The position numbers and the translations under genes were made by a program. Below are positions 1-11,652 of a stretch of DNA of 64,000 nucleotides, one piece after another. The stretch is from assembly GCA_021399445.1 (NCBI GenBank), contig JAJTUQ010000001.1, positions 3,596,001 through 3,660,000 of the forward strand. Direction: 5' to 3'. Positions within the stretch are counted from its first letter, which is position 1, and the number at the start of each line of letters is the position of its first letter. Source of the stretch: Xylogone sp. PMI_703. Lineage: Eukaryota; Ascomycota; Leotiomycetes. Under the pieces are notes generated by a model. That model saw only the letters and a list, made by a program, of their open reading frames with translations. It made no database searches and was not told the origin of the DNA.

Positions 1-2017
1 CCCTGCTTTCCCCGATCGAGTACTGCAACGCATCATTAAGTTCATCCGTATGCATGGATCACGTACGGAGTAAGCCGCGAGCAATTCAGTCTATCAGACA
101 TGACATTTCCAATTACGCGTAACAAGTGTTTATCAGCTATTACTGATCATCGGCCATTTGTTGCACCGTATTGGAGCTGGTTCACCAAACTGGTCTCTGT
201 TGTATTACATTGTCATTTGCATCTTACTTGCATGATACCAAGCCTAAGTAAACCGATGCAGCCTCACTTATGGGTGTCGTAATATTAGGCTTGAGTGGTG
301 GTTCTGCATGCAAACAAATTGAAGGTGCATAGAGACTTAGTTTTCAAGATCACATACTCGTTTGTACTACGGTAAGCAACGGAGCATTTTCTACATTTGG
401 TTTGTAGTTGAACTTTGTTGTCGAGGTGTTACAAAGAGCAATAGACTTGGCATGTGATCGACCATCTGGTAGGGGGATGTGCCGGACTTACTTACTTCAT
501 GAAGTCAGGTATTTTATATTGAAATCCCAGTCAAAATGTCTCAATATACTCTGCCTAGTGGGCTTACTGATCTTCTATGTCTTCTCCATCTATTAGCCTG
601 TAATCGCATATAGCTATAACCATGCCACAACAAGGTTTCTATCCGTCACGCTACACAAAGATCCCCCGTTCCCTTACAATTGGGCTTTCTGTTCCGTCCG
701 ACTCAACACTCCTGGTCTATAATCTGTTTCCCGCACCGGAAGTTGGGCAAATATGCATACTGCAGATTATAGATACGATATATTTATCCATCATATCATA
801 CGCGGAATAACGAGTTGCGCGATTTTACGGCCAAATAACGGCGAGTGCTTCACCCTCGTGCAAGCGTTCTTTTGAGGTTCTATTTGAAGACGTAATGGAC
901 AGTTTTACAGTTGCTCCTTATGCACGAAAGCATCTCTCGGGAGTTGTTATTAGCAAGAAGGCTAAGCATTGGTGATGGGGGTCCTAACCTAACCCTATAC
1001 AGCTCAAGGAATACAGCACAATAGTTAGTGAGAAGTGAGCTGACTCAGGCTGTAGATTAATATTCGAGATAACGTATTCCCCGGTTTGTCCGGCCCCTTT
1101 TAGGTCAAATTTGTGCAAGGGCGCCCTCCAGCAATATCAACAATCACATTGTCATATGCAGCGAGAGCCATTTTGTCTAACTGTATGGTTACTGTTGTAT
1201 ACTGATTCTGGACAACCGGTGCTGGTTTATTCTGTGACCATGTCGTATCGGCATGGTTGTATGACCTGAGATCATAACTAATAGTATTCAGGGTATTAGG
1301 GAAGATAAAGAAAGACATGTGCACAAATATATCAGCCCAATTAGCTACATGCTGAGAGTTTACCTCGTGTAACTGTACAGTTGCCGGTATTCCTAAAGGA
1401 CGATTTGCACGATTTTGGCCTAAAGTTCAGTGGCCGGATAAAACCGGGAGATACGTTAATGACATACTGTAGTGTCACAGTAGAGGTTCAGTCAAGGCAA
1501 GGAGTATAGCAATCAGCTTACTATATAACTGCAGTACAATTTAAATGGGTGTATATTACTATCTCCCTCCCCGCCGAATTCCCCACCCCTCCAGTCGAGT
1601 ATACAAGCTTGGCGTTCTGATTGCTCAATCCCTTATATTGTGGATACTTTCTGCATGAAAAATATTACCGGAATAACAGTAAAGCTCCTTCCATAGGCAC
1701 TCATACATTGATTATGCCAACTACAGACTAAAGCTCATTATTGTGCTGCGCAATATCGTTGCTGAATTTAATGCTGACGTTCACACTGTGCAGCTGCACC
1801 TCGGCTCCCTGTTTACTGTATGATTAAGTATTCGCGGCAGTACGGATGTACACCTCCCCATGTCCTAACGTGCAGGGTACGCTGCGCTGATCGTGGAGCT
1901 GCGTATTAGTCGGAACTACCGTATGATAATTATGACTAAATAGAATATCAAAGTCTCATCTTTTGTTCAATAATCTCATCGACACTTTGCACGGTTAACC
2001 TACTACTTTTGCTCATC
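1..2017. other. Intergenic, no supportable gene
   Basis: About 2 kb of AT-rich DNA with stop codons in all frames. Only short open stretches occur. The longest minus-strand one, around 1100-1324, encodes about 70 residues with no motif I recognise. A 15-base telomere-like string (CCTAACCTAACCCTA) sits near 983-997 but is too short to mean much. The last few hundred bases should hold the promoter of the P450 gene at 2018. I see no tRNA, repeat array or transposase. Confidence 0.5.
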
Positions 2018-3852
2018 ATGGATTTTCTATTTTTAAGTCCTATACGCATCAATGTATTTCTCGTAGCCTCAGCTTTGGCGGTTGTTGTACTCACTCTCTG
2101 GAGACTCTTCAATCCACGAGAAGGGATTAACGTGCCCTCCGTCGGCTTAGACATCAAAGGTTCCGAGAAAAAAATACACCGATACGTATACGATGCCTAC
2201 AGTCTTATAAATGAAGGTTGTAATAAGGTATAATAACTCTACCCTTCCTTACTGTACGTGGAATTGACGGCCTTAAAGTATCCCAATGGAGCATTCCAGG
2301 TCCTCACTCCAGATGGAGTCAAAGTTATTATCACAGGAAAGCTCGTCAATGAGCTTAAAGATTATCCCGATGAGATCCTCGATATCGAGTCCACGCGTGA
2401 TGACGTATTGTATTCACCGTTTCCACCAAGGCCGCTCTATTCTCTGACTTGCACTTCAGTTGTTGTTAGGAAAATACACGACGCTGACTGGGGAGAGTCA
2501 TGCAATTGTCCAAAGCATTAAGTTCGATTTAACAAAGAAATTAGGTAAATTATCTCATTCCACATCATTCTGAAAGAATTAACGGCACCTTTAATCGAAT
2601 ATGGACGAATTTATATTACACATTAATTAGCAATCTCTTTCTGATCAAACCTTAGGTCTATTCATACCTACTACTATTGATGAACTTAATTATGCGCTCG
2701 CCACTGAGTTTCCAGATTGTGAAGGTAGAATAATATCACCAATCTGCTGGTGATTCAATTAAGACTGATGGGATGATATTTAGAGTGGACGGCAGTCAAG
2801 ATGCATAATTTGCTGTTGCGAGTCGTCGCTCTTATTACAGGCAGAATTCTAGTCGGAAATTCGTTCAATCGCAAAGAAGAATGGCTTACGGCTTCAATTG
2901 ATTTTACAACAGATGCTTTTACAGGAGCAATGATCTTGAGGCTAGTTCCTCCCTGGCTTCGAGTGATAGGTCAATATTTCATTCCGCAAATTCGCCGAGT
3001 TCACGAACATCACACCGTAGCCCGTAAATATATCGTTCCTATTGCTAGAGATAGACTTGCAAAAATGGAAGCGGGTATAGATGAGGGCCATGAAGATATG
3101 ATTCAATGGTTACTCATCAATGGGAGCGACGAAGATCGCGCGGATCCCAGAAGAATAGCCCGGTTACAGCTTCTCATTTCATTTGCCGGAATTCATACTT
3201 CCGCAATGGGCGCGACCAATGTGATGTATGACTTAGCAGCGCGACCAGAATACATTAAGCCATTGAGAGAAGAACTCGAGACTGTTCTTGCAGAAACAAA
3301 TGGAAATTTTACTAAACAAGCCTTGACAAAAATGATGAAGCTCGACAGTTTCATGCTCGAATCCCAGCGTTGCAATCCGCCTGAATTTAGTAAGTTACAA
3401 ATATCAATAGGATTGGATAGAATTAATGATTATAAACTATAGCCACATTTACTCGCAAGGTGATGAAACCGATAACATTGTCAGACGGAACATTCTTACC
3501 AGCCGGAACGATGCTGCAGATACCTGTGGGCTTCAACCAGCATCTATTCAAATCCCCAGATGATTTCGATGGATTTAGATTTTACAATCTTAGACAGCAA
3601 AGCAAAGAAGAAGCCAACAAGTACCAGTTCGGTACAATTAATGAAATGGCTTTGAGTTTTGGCATAGGAAGACATGCATGTCCAGGAAGATTTCTTGCGG
3701 GAAACATAATCAAGATAATAGTAGCAAGGTTTATTCTTGATTATGACTTTAAATTTGCTAAGGAACAAGTAGAACGCCCCAAGAATTTTAGGTTCTTAAC
3801 GACGAATGCTCCAGATACTACTAAGGAAGTACTATTTAAGAAAAGGGTTTAG
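2018..3852 (+). CDS. Cytochrome P450 monooxygenase
   Basis: Membrane-bound, haem-thiolate monooxygenase, expected at the endoplasmic reticulum. The spliced model has six exons (2018-2227, 2279-2396, 2470-2544, 2656-2724, 2784-3389, 3443-3852). It stays in frame and gives 495 residues, normal for a fungal P450. Residues 1-30 hold a hydrophobic anchor. An I-helix motif (AGIHTSA) lies in exon 5 and the haem-binding loop FGIGRHACPGRF with its axial Cys in exon 6. The text around KYTTLTGESHAIVQSIK and the TEFPDCEEW region resemble the gibberellin/CYP68-like group of fungal P450s; this is family knowledge and I cannot assign a substrate. The first ATG of the open frame at 2018 gives the anchor directly. 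The intron at 2397-2469 is the least certain junction. The next genes are an alcohol dehydrogenase and an aldehyde dehydrogenase, suggesting consecutive oxidations of one substrate. Confidence 0.9.
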
Positions 3853-4663
3853 AATGACTAATAATAAATAGTTACCTCTTAGGCAGCTACAACTTGAATG
3901 AATGTACAATGATCTATGTAATAAAATACTGTCTTATATCTTACGCTCTTTAATACCCTCGGAATTCTCCTCCTCGAACTTTGCTTCGACAGCCCAATTA
4001 CATCCCAAACAGCCCTGCGAGCCCAATGTCTCCAACCAGATAGACAGCCAAATAACGATACCGATTATCTCACTGCGCGGGACTGGATCTATGAGGTTGG
4101 GGAAGAGGCAGGGCTTGACTTCGAGAATGTTATTAAGTGCTGCGTACTGTGTAGTTTTGATATAAAACCAAGCTGGGAGGATCAAAGATTTGTACAGGGC
4201 GTGTATCTGGGAGTTGTGGATCGGCTAGAGAGAGTTGTTGGGGAGCTGGGGTGGTCAGGAAGTTGCCGCTGGGGAAGATTTGGGCGGTGGGGTTAAGTTT
4301 TCATGGAATCATGAGATAATCGTCAACTCTCCGCTTCCACAATCTTCCTCTTATTACTGGGCTTCTATTGTAGCTGGAGGAGGCAAATGTGGCAGCTCAC
4401 ACATTTTATATAAGGTACTGGATTTCGGGGTACATAGATTAATCCTTTGTTAATATCTTTTCAACAATTTTACGAAAAACTCCAAAAGTGCTTTGAATCC
4501 ATGGCCATCAAAAGTCTTGAATGCTCATATCGCAGTTTTGTTTCTTCTGTTGCTTCAATTACTTAATGGCCCGAATCGACTCACTCCTTCTAAAGTGCAT
4601 TAATATTTCTATCGACAAAATTTGATAAATGAGCCACCCGTCGAGTGGCGCATATCTTATATG
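3853..4663. other. Intergenic between P450 and dehydrogenase 3' ends
   Basis: An 811-base tail-to-tail interval. A minus-strand open stretch at 3934-4185 encodes about 80 residues with a hydrophobic segment (IIGIVIWLSIWLETLG), but I do not recognise a family or see flanking exons. It could be a relic or chance. Nothing else stands out. Confidence 0.4.
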
Positions 4664-6035
4664 CTAAATTTGCAGTATAACTTTCCTTGCCTTATGCTGC
4701 TCAAAGATACGATAACCATGAGCTGCATCCTGTAGGTTTAACTCATGGGTAACAGAGCTCTTCAAATTCTGCTCATTCGCTCTTAGGCATTCCAACGCAT
4801 CCTCGAAGACGGTCCTTACAGGAACACGCCCAAAGTTCACGCTATGTTAACAAAGTCAGCTGGAATACTTCACCATTAATAACTTGAACTTACTTCAAAT
4901 TCTTTTGATAACATTCCAGAGCTGTGAATGGCAGCTCGCTTTGATGAAATCCTATGGAAGATAACACTCCGCAAGGCCGTAACAATTGAAAAGCAGAAGC
5001 AAGTGCGGCCTTGTTTCCTACTACTTCAATCACTGCATCAGCTCCTCTCCCAGCAGTTGCTTCCATGACTCGCTTATTGATATCATCACGGCTGAGCAGT
5101 AGTGGAATTGCGCCTATTTGCTCGGCTTCTTTGAGTCGATCCTCCACACTGTCCACGGCAAAAATGGTCTTGATCCCCTTAAAACGAGCTGTAGCAATTG
5201 CACAAATCCCAACCGGCCCGCAACCAAGACATACTATAACAGAATTGCTAAGCATGCTGTTGGTATTGCTTGATAGGAAGCTTGACAAAGAAATTCCGTT
5301 TTCTCCACTCTTTGGAATTTGATGCTGAAAACTCGTCAACCTAGATTCGTATTGTGTGTGAAGACCTTCGATCGCACGACAAGCTCCATAATACCCCGTT
5401 GGAAATATGTCGCACATCATAATAAGCAGTCTATGATCCATTCCATTGGGAGCATGGTATAAAGTTCCGTCCGCAAATGGTACTCTTACGTATTCGGCTT
5501 GTCCACCATTTAGAAGCTGTGTTCCAAATGCCGTGCCGTGGATGCAGCGGTTAGTTAGCCCACGAGTACAAAACCAGCATTTCATGCTAAATGGTTTTGA
5601 TAATAAAAATTAACAATGTGGACTTTATTAGTTTGAAATGATCCATTATGGTACCTACCAAACTGGCGAGAATATGGATACAACCAAGTCCCCGGGAGAG
5701 AAGCGGCTCACTGCATCTCCAATCTGCTCTACAGTACCTATGAATTCGTGTCCCTGAAATTTAATCAGTAAAATATCCAAACTTTGTTAAGAGTGGCAGC
5801 CCACCATAATGTGACCGGTTTTGGTCTCTTGGTAGCCACGGTACATATGGAGCTCACTAACATCGAGAGTAAGTAATTTAATTTCGCACCATTAGTTCAT
5901 TTGCACTTACCTGCCACATATCCCAGCATATTTAACATGAACTATGGCATCTGTAGCATTGATGATTTGGGGTTTTGGTCGCTGCTCAACGGCAACATCA
6001 AAAGCACCTCGAAATACAACAGCTTTCATAGACAT
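4664..6035 (-). CDS. Zinc-dependent alcohol dehydrogenase (MDR family)
   Basis: Medium-chain dehydrogenase/reductase, predicted NAD(P)-linked oxidation of an alcohol to an aldehyde or ketone in the cytosol. Five exons (6035-5911, 5856-5805, 5753-5659, 5586-4894, 4841-4664) give 380 residues. Visible: start MSMKAVVFRG, the GroES-fold zinc segment with GHEFIGTVEQIGD, a four-Cys structural-zinc lobe (CMKCWFCTRGLTNRC), and the nucleotide-binding motif GCGPVGICAI followed by an acidic residue (AVDSVEDR). A stretch of about 35 residues before the Rossmann fold (SRLTSFQHQIPKSG onward) is longer than usual. It could be an unspliced in-frame intron, which would shorten the protein. The gene is divergent from the aldehyde dehydrogenase, sharing a 410-base promoter, so the two are probably co-regulated. 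The exact substrate is unknown. Confidence 0.88.
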
Positions 6036-6445
6036 TGTTAGGCTAGCCAATATTATACAATATCATTATACTCATACAAAATTAAAATAAGTCATTTTAT
6101 ATAGAGACCTAATCCAATTGGATTCAATCACGAATATTAGGTTGATACGAAACAGCCGGTTTTGCCACTCGGGATCTTAAATAATCAAATTCTCGAAGGC
6201 CGCCAAGATGCCGAAAATGGAGGCTCAAACCGCCATCTCACGTCAATCGCTATTATAGCAGGGGTCAATATTGGAAAATATTAATAATATAAGATTTAAG
6301 ATACCGGATGCCCCCGTCTGGTATTATGGGGGTTTAGAATATATATTTCATAAACCATCACTTATAACCGTGGGACGAGTGTCTTATTACGTCTTAATGA
6401 ATATTCGCCATAGTATATCTGCTCTACCAATCTCAATTATCCAAA
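6036..6445. promoter_or_regulatory. Shared divergent promoter, alcohol/aldehyde dehydrogenase
   Basis: A 410-base interval between the two start codons, so it must drive both genes. It holds a perfect 14-base palindrome with a CCAAT box on each strand (6111-6124). It also has CGG/CCG triplets near 6156-6172 of the kind Zn2Cys6 proteins bind, including the string GCCACTCGGGA at 6164-6174. That string recurs in another divergent promoter at 26645. The role is inferred from position only. Confidence 0.5.
6111..6124. promoter_or_regulatory. Palindromic double CCAAT box
   Basis: AATCCAATTGGATT is its own reverse complement and places CCAAT facing both ways, 85-100 bases upstream of the alcohol dehydrogenase start and about 325 bases upstream of the aldehyde dehydrogenase start. 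CCAAT boxes are bound by the HAP/CBC complex in ascomycetes. Binding here is inferred. Confidence 0.4.
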
Positions 6446-8308
6446 ATGTCCCTTCTTGATGCAGCCCCCATAATTAATTTCAACTATCTATATATAAATG
6501 GCTCCTACACAAACCCTCAGGGGAAGCAGACGCTTACCCTCCGCAACCCCAAAGATAATACACTAGTTGCTGAGCAAATCCCAATCGGAGACGAAGGTGA
6601 TGTGGATGTTGCTGTTAAACATGCAGAAGCTGCGTTCCGCGGCCCATGGGTATCCTTCAGTGCTGCCCAGAGGACGCAATGCTTTCATCGCCTTATCGAT
6701 CTCTTAGAGGACCGCCTCCCTGCTATCCTGAGACTCGATTCTCTGACCACAGGAAATCCAGTTTCGTTAATCCCTACTAGAGAGAAAAACTATATCAAGA
6801 ACTGCTTACTTTACTATGGTCTGGCTCTACTCTCCAAATAGATTTAGTCGCTGGCTGATGGTTTTCTTTAGCCGGGTGGACCGACAAGTACAAGGGAGAA
6901 TATTTTCCAGATGACGATGGCTTTATAAAATTAGTTCGCCGTGAGCCATTGGGGTGAGTGATTTGATTATTCTTAGAGTCGTTGCAACTAAACTTATAAT
7001 TGTATCTAGAGTCTGTGTTGCTATTAATCCATACAACTCTCCAGTAGCTTCGCTGTTCATCAAGGCTGCACCGTGCCTAGCTATGGGAAACGTCCTCATT
7101 GTTAAACCGTCGGAGAAAAGTCCCCTGGGATCTCTAGCTGTTGCACCTCTATTTGAAGAAGCTGGATTTCCGCCGGGAGTCCTTCAAGTTATACCGGGTG
7201 ACGGGAGTACAGGCGCCCTACTGGCTAAACATATGCGTGTAAGAAAGGTTTGTAATCTTGCCAATTATTTCGCTTTCACTCTCCACATATAACTAACCTG
7301 TAGATCAGATCAGTTTCACAGGGAGCATACCCACAGGGAAGAAAATTCAAGTTGCAGCAGCGGAAAGTAACCTCAAGCGTGTTACGCTGGAACTCGGTAT
7401 GTTATCATAATAATTCGACAGCAAGATTATTACTGAGGTGTAAATTTCCAGGAGGCAAAAGCCCTGCGATTATTTTTGAAGACGCAGATATGGAAAATGC
7501 AGTCGAATGGTTTGTATACTAGAACCCTAGATTGGCCTAGTATTAATGCCCTCCAGGACAGTAAATGGTATCCTTGCTCGTTCTGGCCAGGTTTGTGTTG
7601 CTGCTTCACGAGTTTACGTTCAGCGATCCGCGGTCGACAATTTTCTAGAAAGATACACTCGCCGGATGGTTGCAGCCAGTGCAGAAATGGGCGATCCCCA
7701 AGAGCCAGGGACTAGATACGGGCCACTTGTCGATACTGTAGCCTTCCAGAAGGTGCAAGGTATGATTGCACGTGGGAGAGATCAAGCAAACCTAATTGTA
7801 GGTGGACAAAGACTGGGGGAACATGGCTGTTTTATCGAACCTACAGTATTCCTCGATCCCCAGCCCGATGCAGAAATATATCGAAATGAGATTTTTGGCC
7901 CCGTTTCTGTTGTTAGAACTTTTGATACCGAAGATGAGGTAATCAAAATGGCAAATGATACAGAATATGGTCTTATGGCTGGAGTATTTACACAAGATAT
8001 TGATCGTGCTTTAAGAGTCTCTGCGGCTATTGAATCAGGAGTTGTAGGTGTGAACTGTGTGAGCGTGGTAAGTTGCAGTCTATTGCTCACAATTATGTGA
8101 AGTTGACGAGTCCAGATGAACATCCAAGTTCCGTTTGGCGGCAAAAAGGCATCAGGTTTAGGACGTGAATTTGGTGAAGAGGTAAGACCCCTATATCAGA
8201 TATTGAAAACGACCACTAATCATAAACTAGGCATTAAGAGCATTCACTGAACCTAAAACGATTCTGATTAAGTTAGGAGCCTCCCAGAATCCTCGTATTA
8301 TACACTGA
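6446..8308 (+). CDS. Aldehyde dehydrogenase (NAD(P)+)
   Basis: Oxidises an aldehyde to the carboxylic acid with NAD(P)+. About seven exons, all with GT..AG borders and continuous frame; roughly 480 residues, normal for the family. The first ATG gives [12 protein letters not shown], followed by the usual N-terminal strand ([21 protein letters not shown]). Catalytic landmarks are present: Asn in AINPYNSP, the nucleotide-site [13 protein letters not shown], the general-base Glu in LELGGKSP, the catalytic Cys in [10 protein letters not shown], and EIFGPV and [17 protein letters not shown] near the C terminus. Nothing looks broken. It is paired head to head with the zinc alcohol dehydrogenase and lies near a P450, consistent with the last step of an alcohol-to-acid oxidation. 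Substrate cannot be deduced. A betaine- or salicylaldehyde-like activity is possible for this broad family. Confidence 0.93.
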
Positions 8309-8765
8309 TCATTCTGGACTAGAGCTGGATCCAGTGCGAGGTAAATCATCACTTCTAATATTAGACAGATTCAGCAAATTATAGGCGGCTCTCAATGACC
8401 CAGTACCTGGCTTGGTATATCTGTCAAAAGACTTTAGTTCAGGGCTTAATCCAGCGAATTTATAAAGTAGGGTTGTAATCGTGAAGGTGGTAATTTTCCA
8501 AATAGGATAAAATTTGAGTAATAGGAAAACTTAGGATTATCACGTCAATATAATGACATTTACTGGAGGTTCTGAAATTTTACACTCAGTTTCGATGCTA
8601 AAATTGTGATATACTCATCTTCCCTACTTCAGCATTTATCATTCAACTTGTATGTTGGATTGGTAGTTATGTCCGAAGATCACTTGGAGACTCAACTTTC
8701 TAGTACTAGACTCTTTAACACATGATACGGCGCTATTTAAATTTGTTCCATATATACAGGCAGTA
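8309..8765. other. Intergenic, convergent 3' ends
   Basis: 457 AT-rich bases between the 3' ends of the aldehyde dehydrogenase and the downstream regulator. I see no gene or repeat; 3' UTRs and polyadenylation signals are expected here. Confidence 0.5.
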
Positions 8766-11289
8766 TCATTTAAATGGTTGGTCTAAGCTATCCCAATCCG
8801 GAACTCTGAGGAGGTCGAAAAAATCCACTTGTCCCATTTGTGGATCTTGGAGTGACTGGTCCAACATAAACATATTGGGAAATAGACCATAATCCAGGAA
8901 AGCATGCTCATTCAATGGCAGCAATGAAACCTCGGTTTTATCTATAATCGAAGGATTGGGTAGTGTTGTAGGTGTAGCTTCCCCCGAATTGATTGTGGCT
9001 ACTTCAGAATACCGACGGGGTGTCAAATATCCCGTAGACTGGTATGGACCGATGAATCGTGCTTCATCGGTTCCTTGAGTCTCGGAAATACGGTTAGCGC
9101 TCAAAGGAGAATTATTTGATAGCTTGCTCTTTAGTCTCTCCATAATATCAACGAAGAGCTTGAGGATCCATCCGCTAACCGGCCAAGACTCCTGTAAGGA
9201 ACTGAGACCAAGCATACATGTTCGTGCTCGATTTTCTGCCAATTCTCGACCGATCACTCCCGAGGTGCACATGGAATAGACATGCATGGCAAGGGAGTTG
9301 AACAAAGCGGGAATTCTTTATGCAATCATTCAGCATAATGAAAGAAATATATGAATAGCTTCTCGGCACATACGTGTGAATCTGACATAGCCTTCCAATA
9401 AATACAGATAGTATATCTTCCATGATGCGTGATACATCGTTAGCCGCAATGAGGGCTTTGGATGCATTCCCCCATAGATCTACTGTCGTTGGGGTATCTA
9501 TGCTTCGAGATGGCCGGCAAAGTAATATTACAGCAAAACTATTCGCATAGTTAGTCACATATTTATTAAATTGCCTCTTAAATATTCAACATTGGGGTTG
9601 TACTTATAGGCCATCATAAGCATGGCTGCCCAGAGCCCTTGACCGGATTCTGCATTGATGCGCTCATATTTAAGATCCGATGGTATCTGGGCTCTAAAGC
9701 TATCTAGAGCATTCTCAAGAGAGAGCTTCATCTCCTGGCTTGCTGATGATACGGCAGGGTAGCGAGCAGAGAGAATATCGCTGACTTTTCATTGTTAGTT
9801 AACCTGGATCCTAGAGCAATAAGGCTCGGGCCGGTATACATATTGTGGATAATCGGGCCATTTGACAGGCGTAATAGATTTCCTCTGAGCTAGCTTCTGG
9901 ATGATCTTCTTTTATGTCATCGGGCTCTAGCACCTCCACATCACAATTGTTGACTGAGAAGTGTTGAGGCCGGCCTATAGACCCGCTTGTAAGAGCATCC
10001 CTAACCTTTACTGCATCAGAACTAACAACACTATGTGGCTGGTTCCGAGTACTTACACGTAATGACCACCAGATTCGTCTCCAGTGGCGTGCAGTATGAG
10101 AACTCATATTAGAGCGCGACGTACTATCAAAGTAATGAGCAAACCATCAAAACTCAATTATTTTCTCTTCAGGGACTCACGATCGATGCATTCCCAAGCT
10201 CTGAGCCAAGCTGATAGCAATTCCAAGCCAATGCCATGAATCCTTCTCGTCATTTGGACCTCCCCACCAAAAACTGATCAGAAAAAGTGATATGACGTTG
10301 TTAACCTTATCCGAATCTAAATCAGAATCATATAAGGCTCGTGCCTGTCGGTAGAATATTTCTCTAGCGTCGTACCGACTGGCAATCTTAGTGAGTCCCA
10401 GTTCATACTCGCTACACATCGTAACTGCGATCATGAGGACGGAGTTGAGGACTAGCAGAGACATCTCTTTGTTCAGACATCGCTGTATGAACCCGTTCTG
10501 GTTCAGGACTGGGAACGCAGGGTGAAACCAACGAAAGTATACTAATAATAGCCGCTCTAATGCTTTATCTTCTAGCTGGTAAAGAATATTGCGCTCCTGG
10601 AGCAACCGAACTTGTGCATCAATTGACGTCTGTCTGCCCCGGTCTGATGGGTCGTATCCATCTGAGATTGGGAAGTGCAGGCGCTTTTGATAGTTTGGTG
10701 CTTCACTGAGGAATGGTGCCAGGACATCATGGACAACATAGGTAAGGCTGAACGATTCTCCAAGAAAGAGCGTCTTCTCGGTGTCTGTAATGGGCTGTGA
10801 TTTTGGTTTGACGCTTTGAGCGGCGATATGCAGATAGAACATTTCATCAGCATCGGGTTTGGCATCCCCGAACGGTTTTGACAATCTATCATTGGGTAAT
10901 AGTTTTAGATGAGCATCAAGTATTGGCGATTGATCACCTCGGTCTCTTTCTGATGAAATATTAGGTTGGCTGCTAGTCGAAGATGCCGAATGTGATACCT
11001 GGCCTCTTCTTGCCGGGGCTTTATCCTGACCTTCTTTCCGAGTGCGACGGCGGATATATCTATGTTTGTGAGCTCCTACACCATGCTATGTAACGTGCAA
11101 AGTCCAGGAATACCTTCCACGTCGCGAATCTATTAGTACGCATTCAGTACCCGAAGATGAGCAACCCCTACACGGCAACCCTCCAGAGGCATTACATTTT
11201 ATCTTTTTGGTATTGCACCGACGACAAGCGACGCGGACTACTTCACGCCTGTGGCTTAGAGAAGCTGATGTGGATAATCCATCCGTCAT
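8766..11289 (-). CDS. Zn2Cys6 transcription factor, CTF1-beta/AmdR-like
   Basis: DNA-binding activator or repressor of nearby genes. The N terminus holds a full binuclear cluster: CRRCNTKKIKC followed by CRGC and a final Cys in SSSGTEC, then a basic linker (RRGRYIRRRTRKEG) spanning intron 1. The middle homology (fungal_trans) domain is visible: LVYFRWFHPAFPVLNQNGF, then LFLISFWWGGPNDEKDSWHWLGIAISLAQSLGMHR, then HWRRIWWSLRVSTRNQ. The order and motifs resemble cutinase transcription factor 1-beta and AmdR-like proteins, many of which control small-molecule catabolism (family knowledge). Five introns could be placed in frame, including one joining ARLSTI to FSDILSARYP. Start chosen at the ATG giving MTDGLSTS. 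It lies next to the P450/dehydrogenase genes and is the obvious candidate regulator of that cassette. Confidence 0.88.
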
Positions 11290-11652
11290 GTTACTGGCAA
11301 TGTCTATATTGACAGTAAGATGGTTTTGAAAGATTATCACATGGACTGAGGCATCAGGTGAGTTATCCTTTCCGAGCCGTAACTGTGCCTCTCCTGGATC
11401 TAGCTATTATGACTAAGAACGGCTGAGTCGACAAATTCTTGCTCTTCAGGAACTGCCGTCACTGTCTTCCCGCGTCGGCATCTTACATCCACCCGGCATC
11501 TTGGTCCGGCTTCGGCTACTCCACATAACGCATTTTGCCCAGGTTATCCTGAATCCGCCGTTCGCTTTCAAGCTACAGAGCGAAAAAAAGGAATTATGAA
11601 ATATATCTACAAGAATACCTATCCTAGCTACAAAATTATTAACAGCTTTCTA

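Noticed and set aside
983..997. Telomere-like string CCTAACCTAACCCTA
   Set aside because: Only about two and a half imperfect units and internal; too short to argue for a chromosome end or a fusion scar.
1100..1324. Minus-strand 74-codon open stretch
   Set aside because: No motif or neighbouring exon; consistent with chance in AT-rich DNA.
2397..2800. Stop codons in the middle of the P450 gene suggested a pseudogene
   Set aside because: Introns at 2397-2469, 2545-2655 and 2725-2783 remove every stop and give a continuous 495-residue protein.
3934..4185. Minus-strand 83-codon open stretch with a hydrophobic segment
   Set aside because: No recognised family, no start context and no flanking exon in frame.
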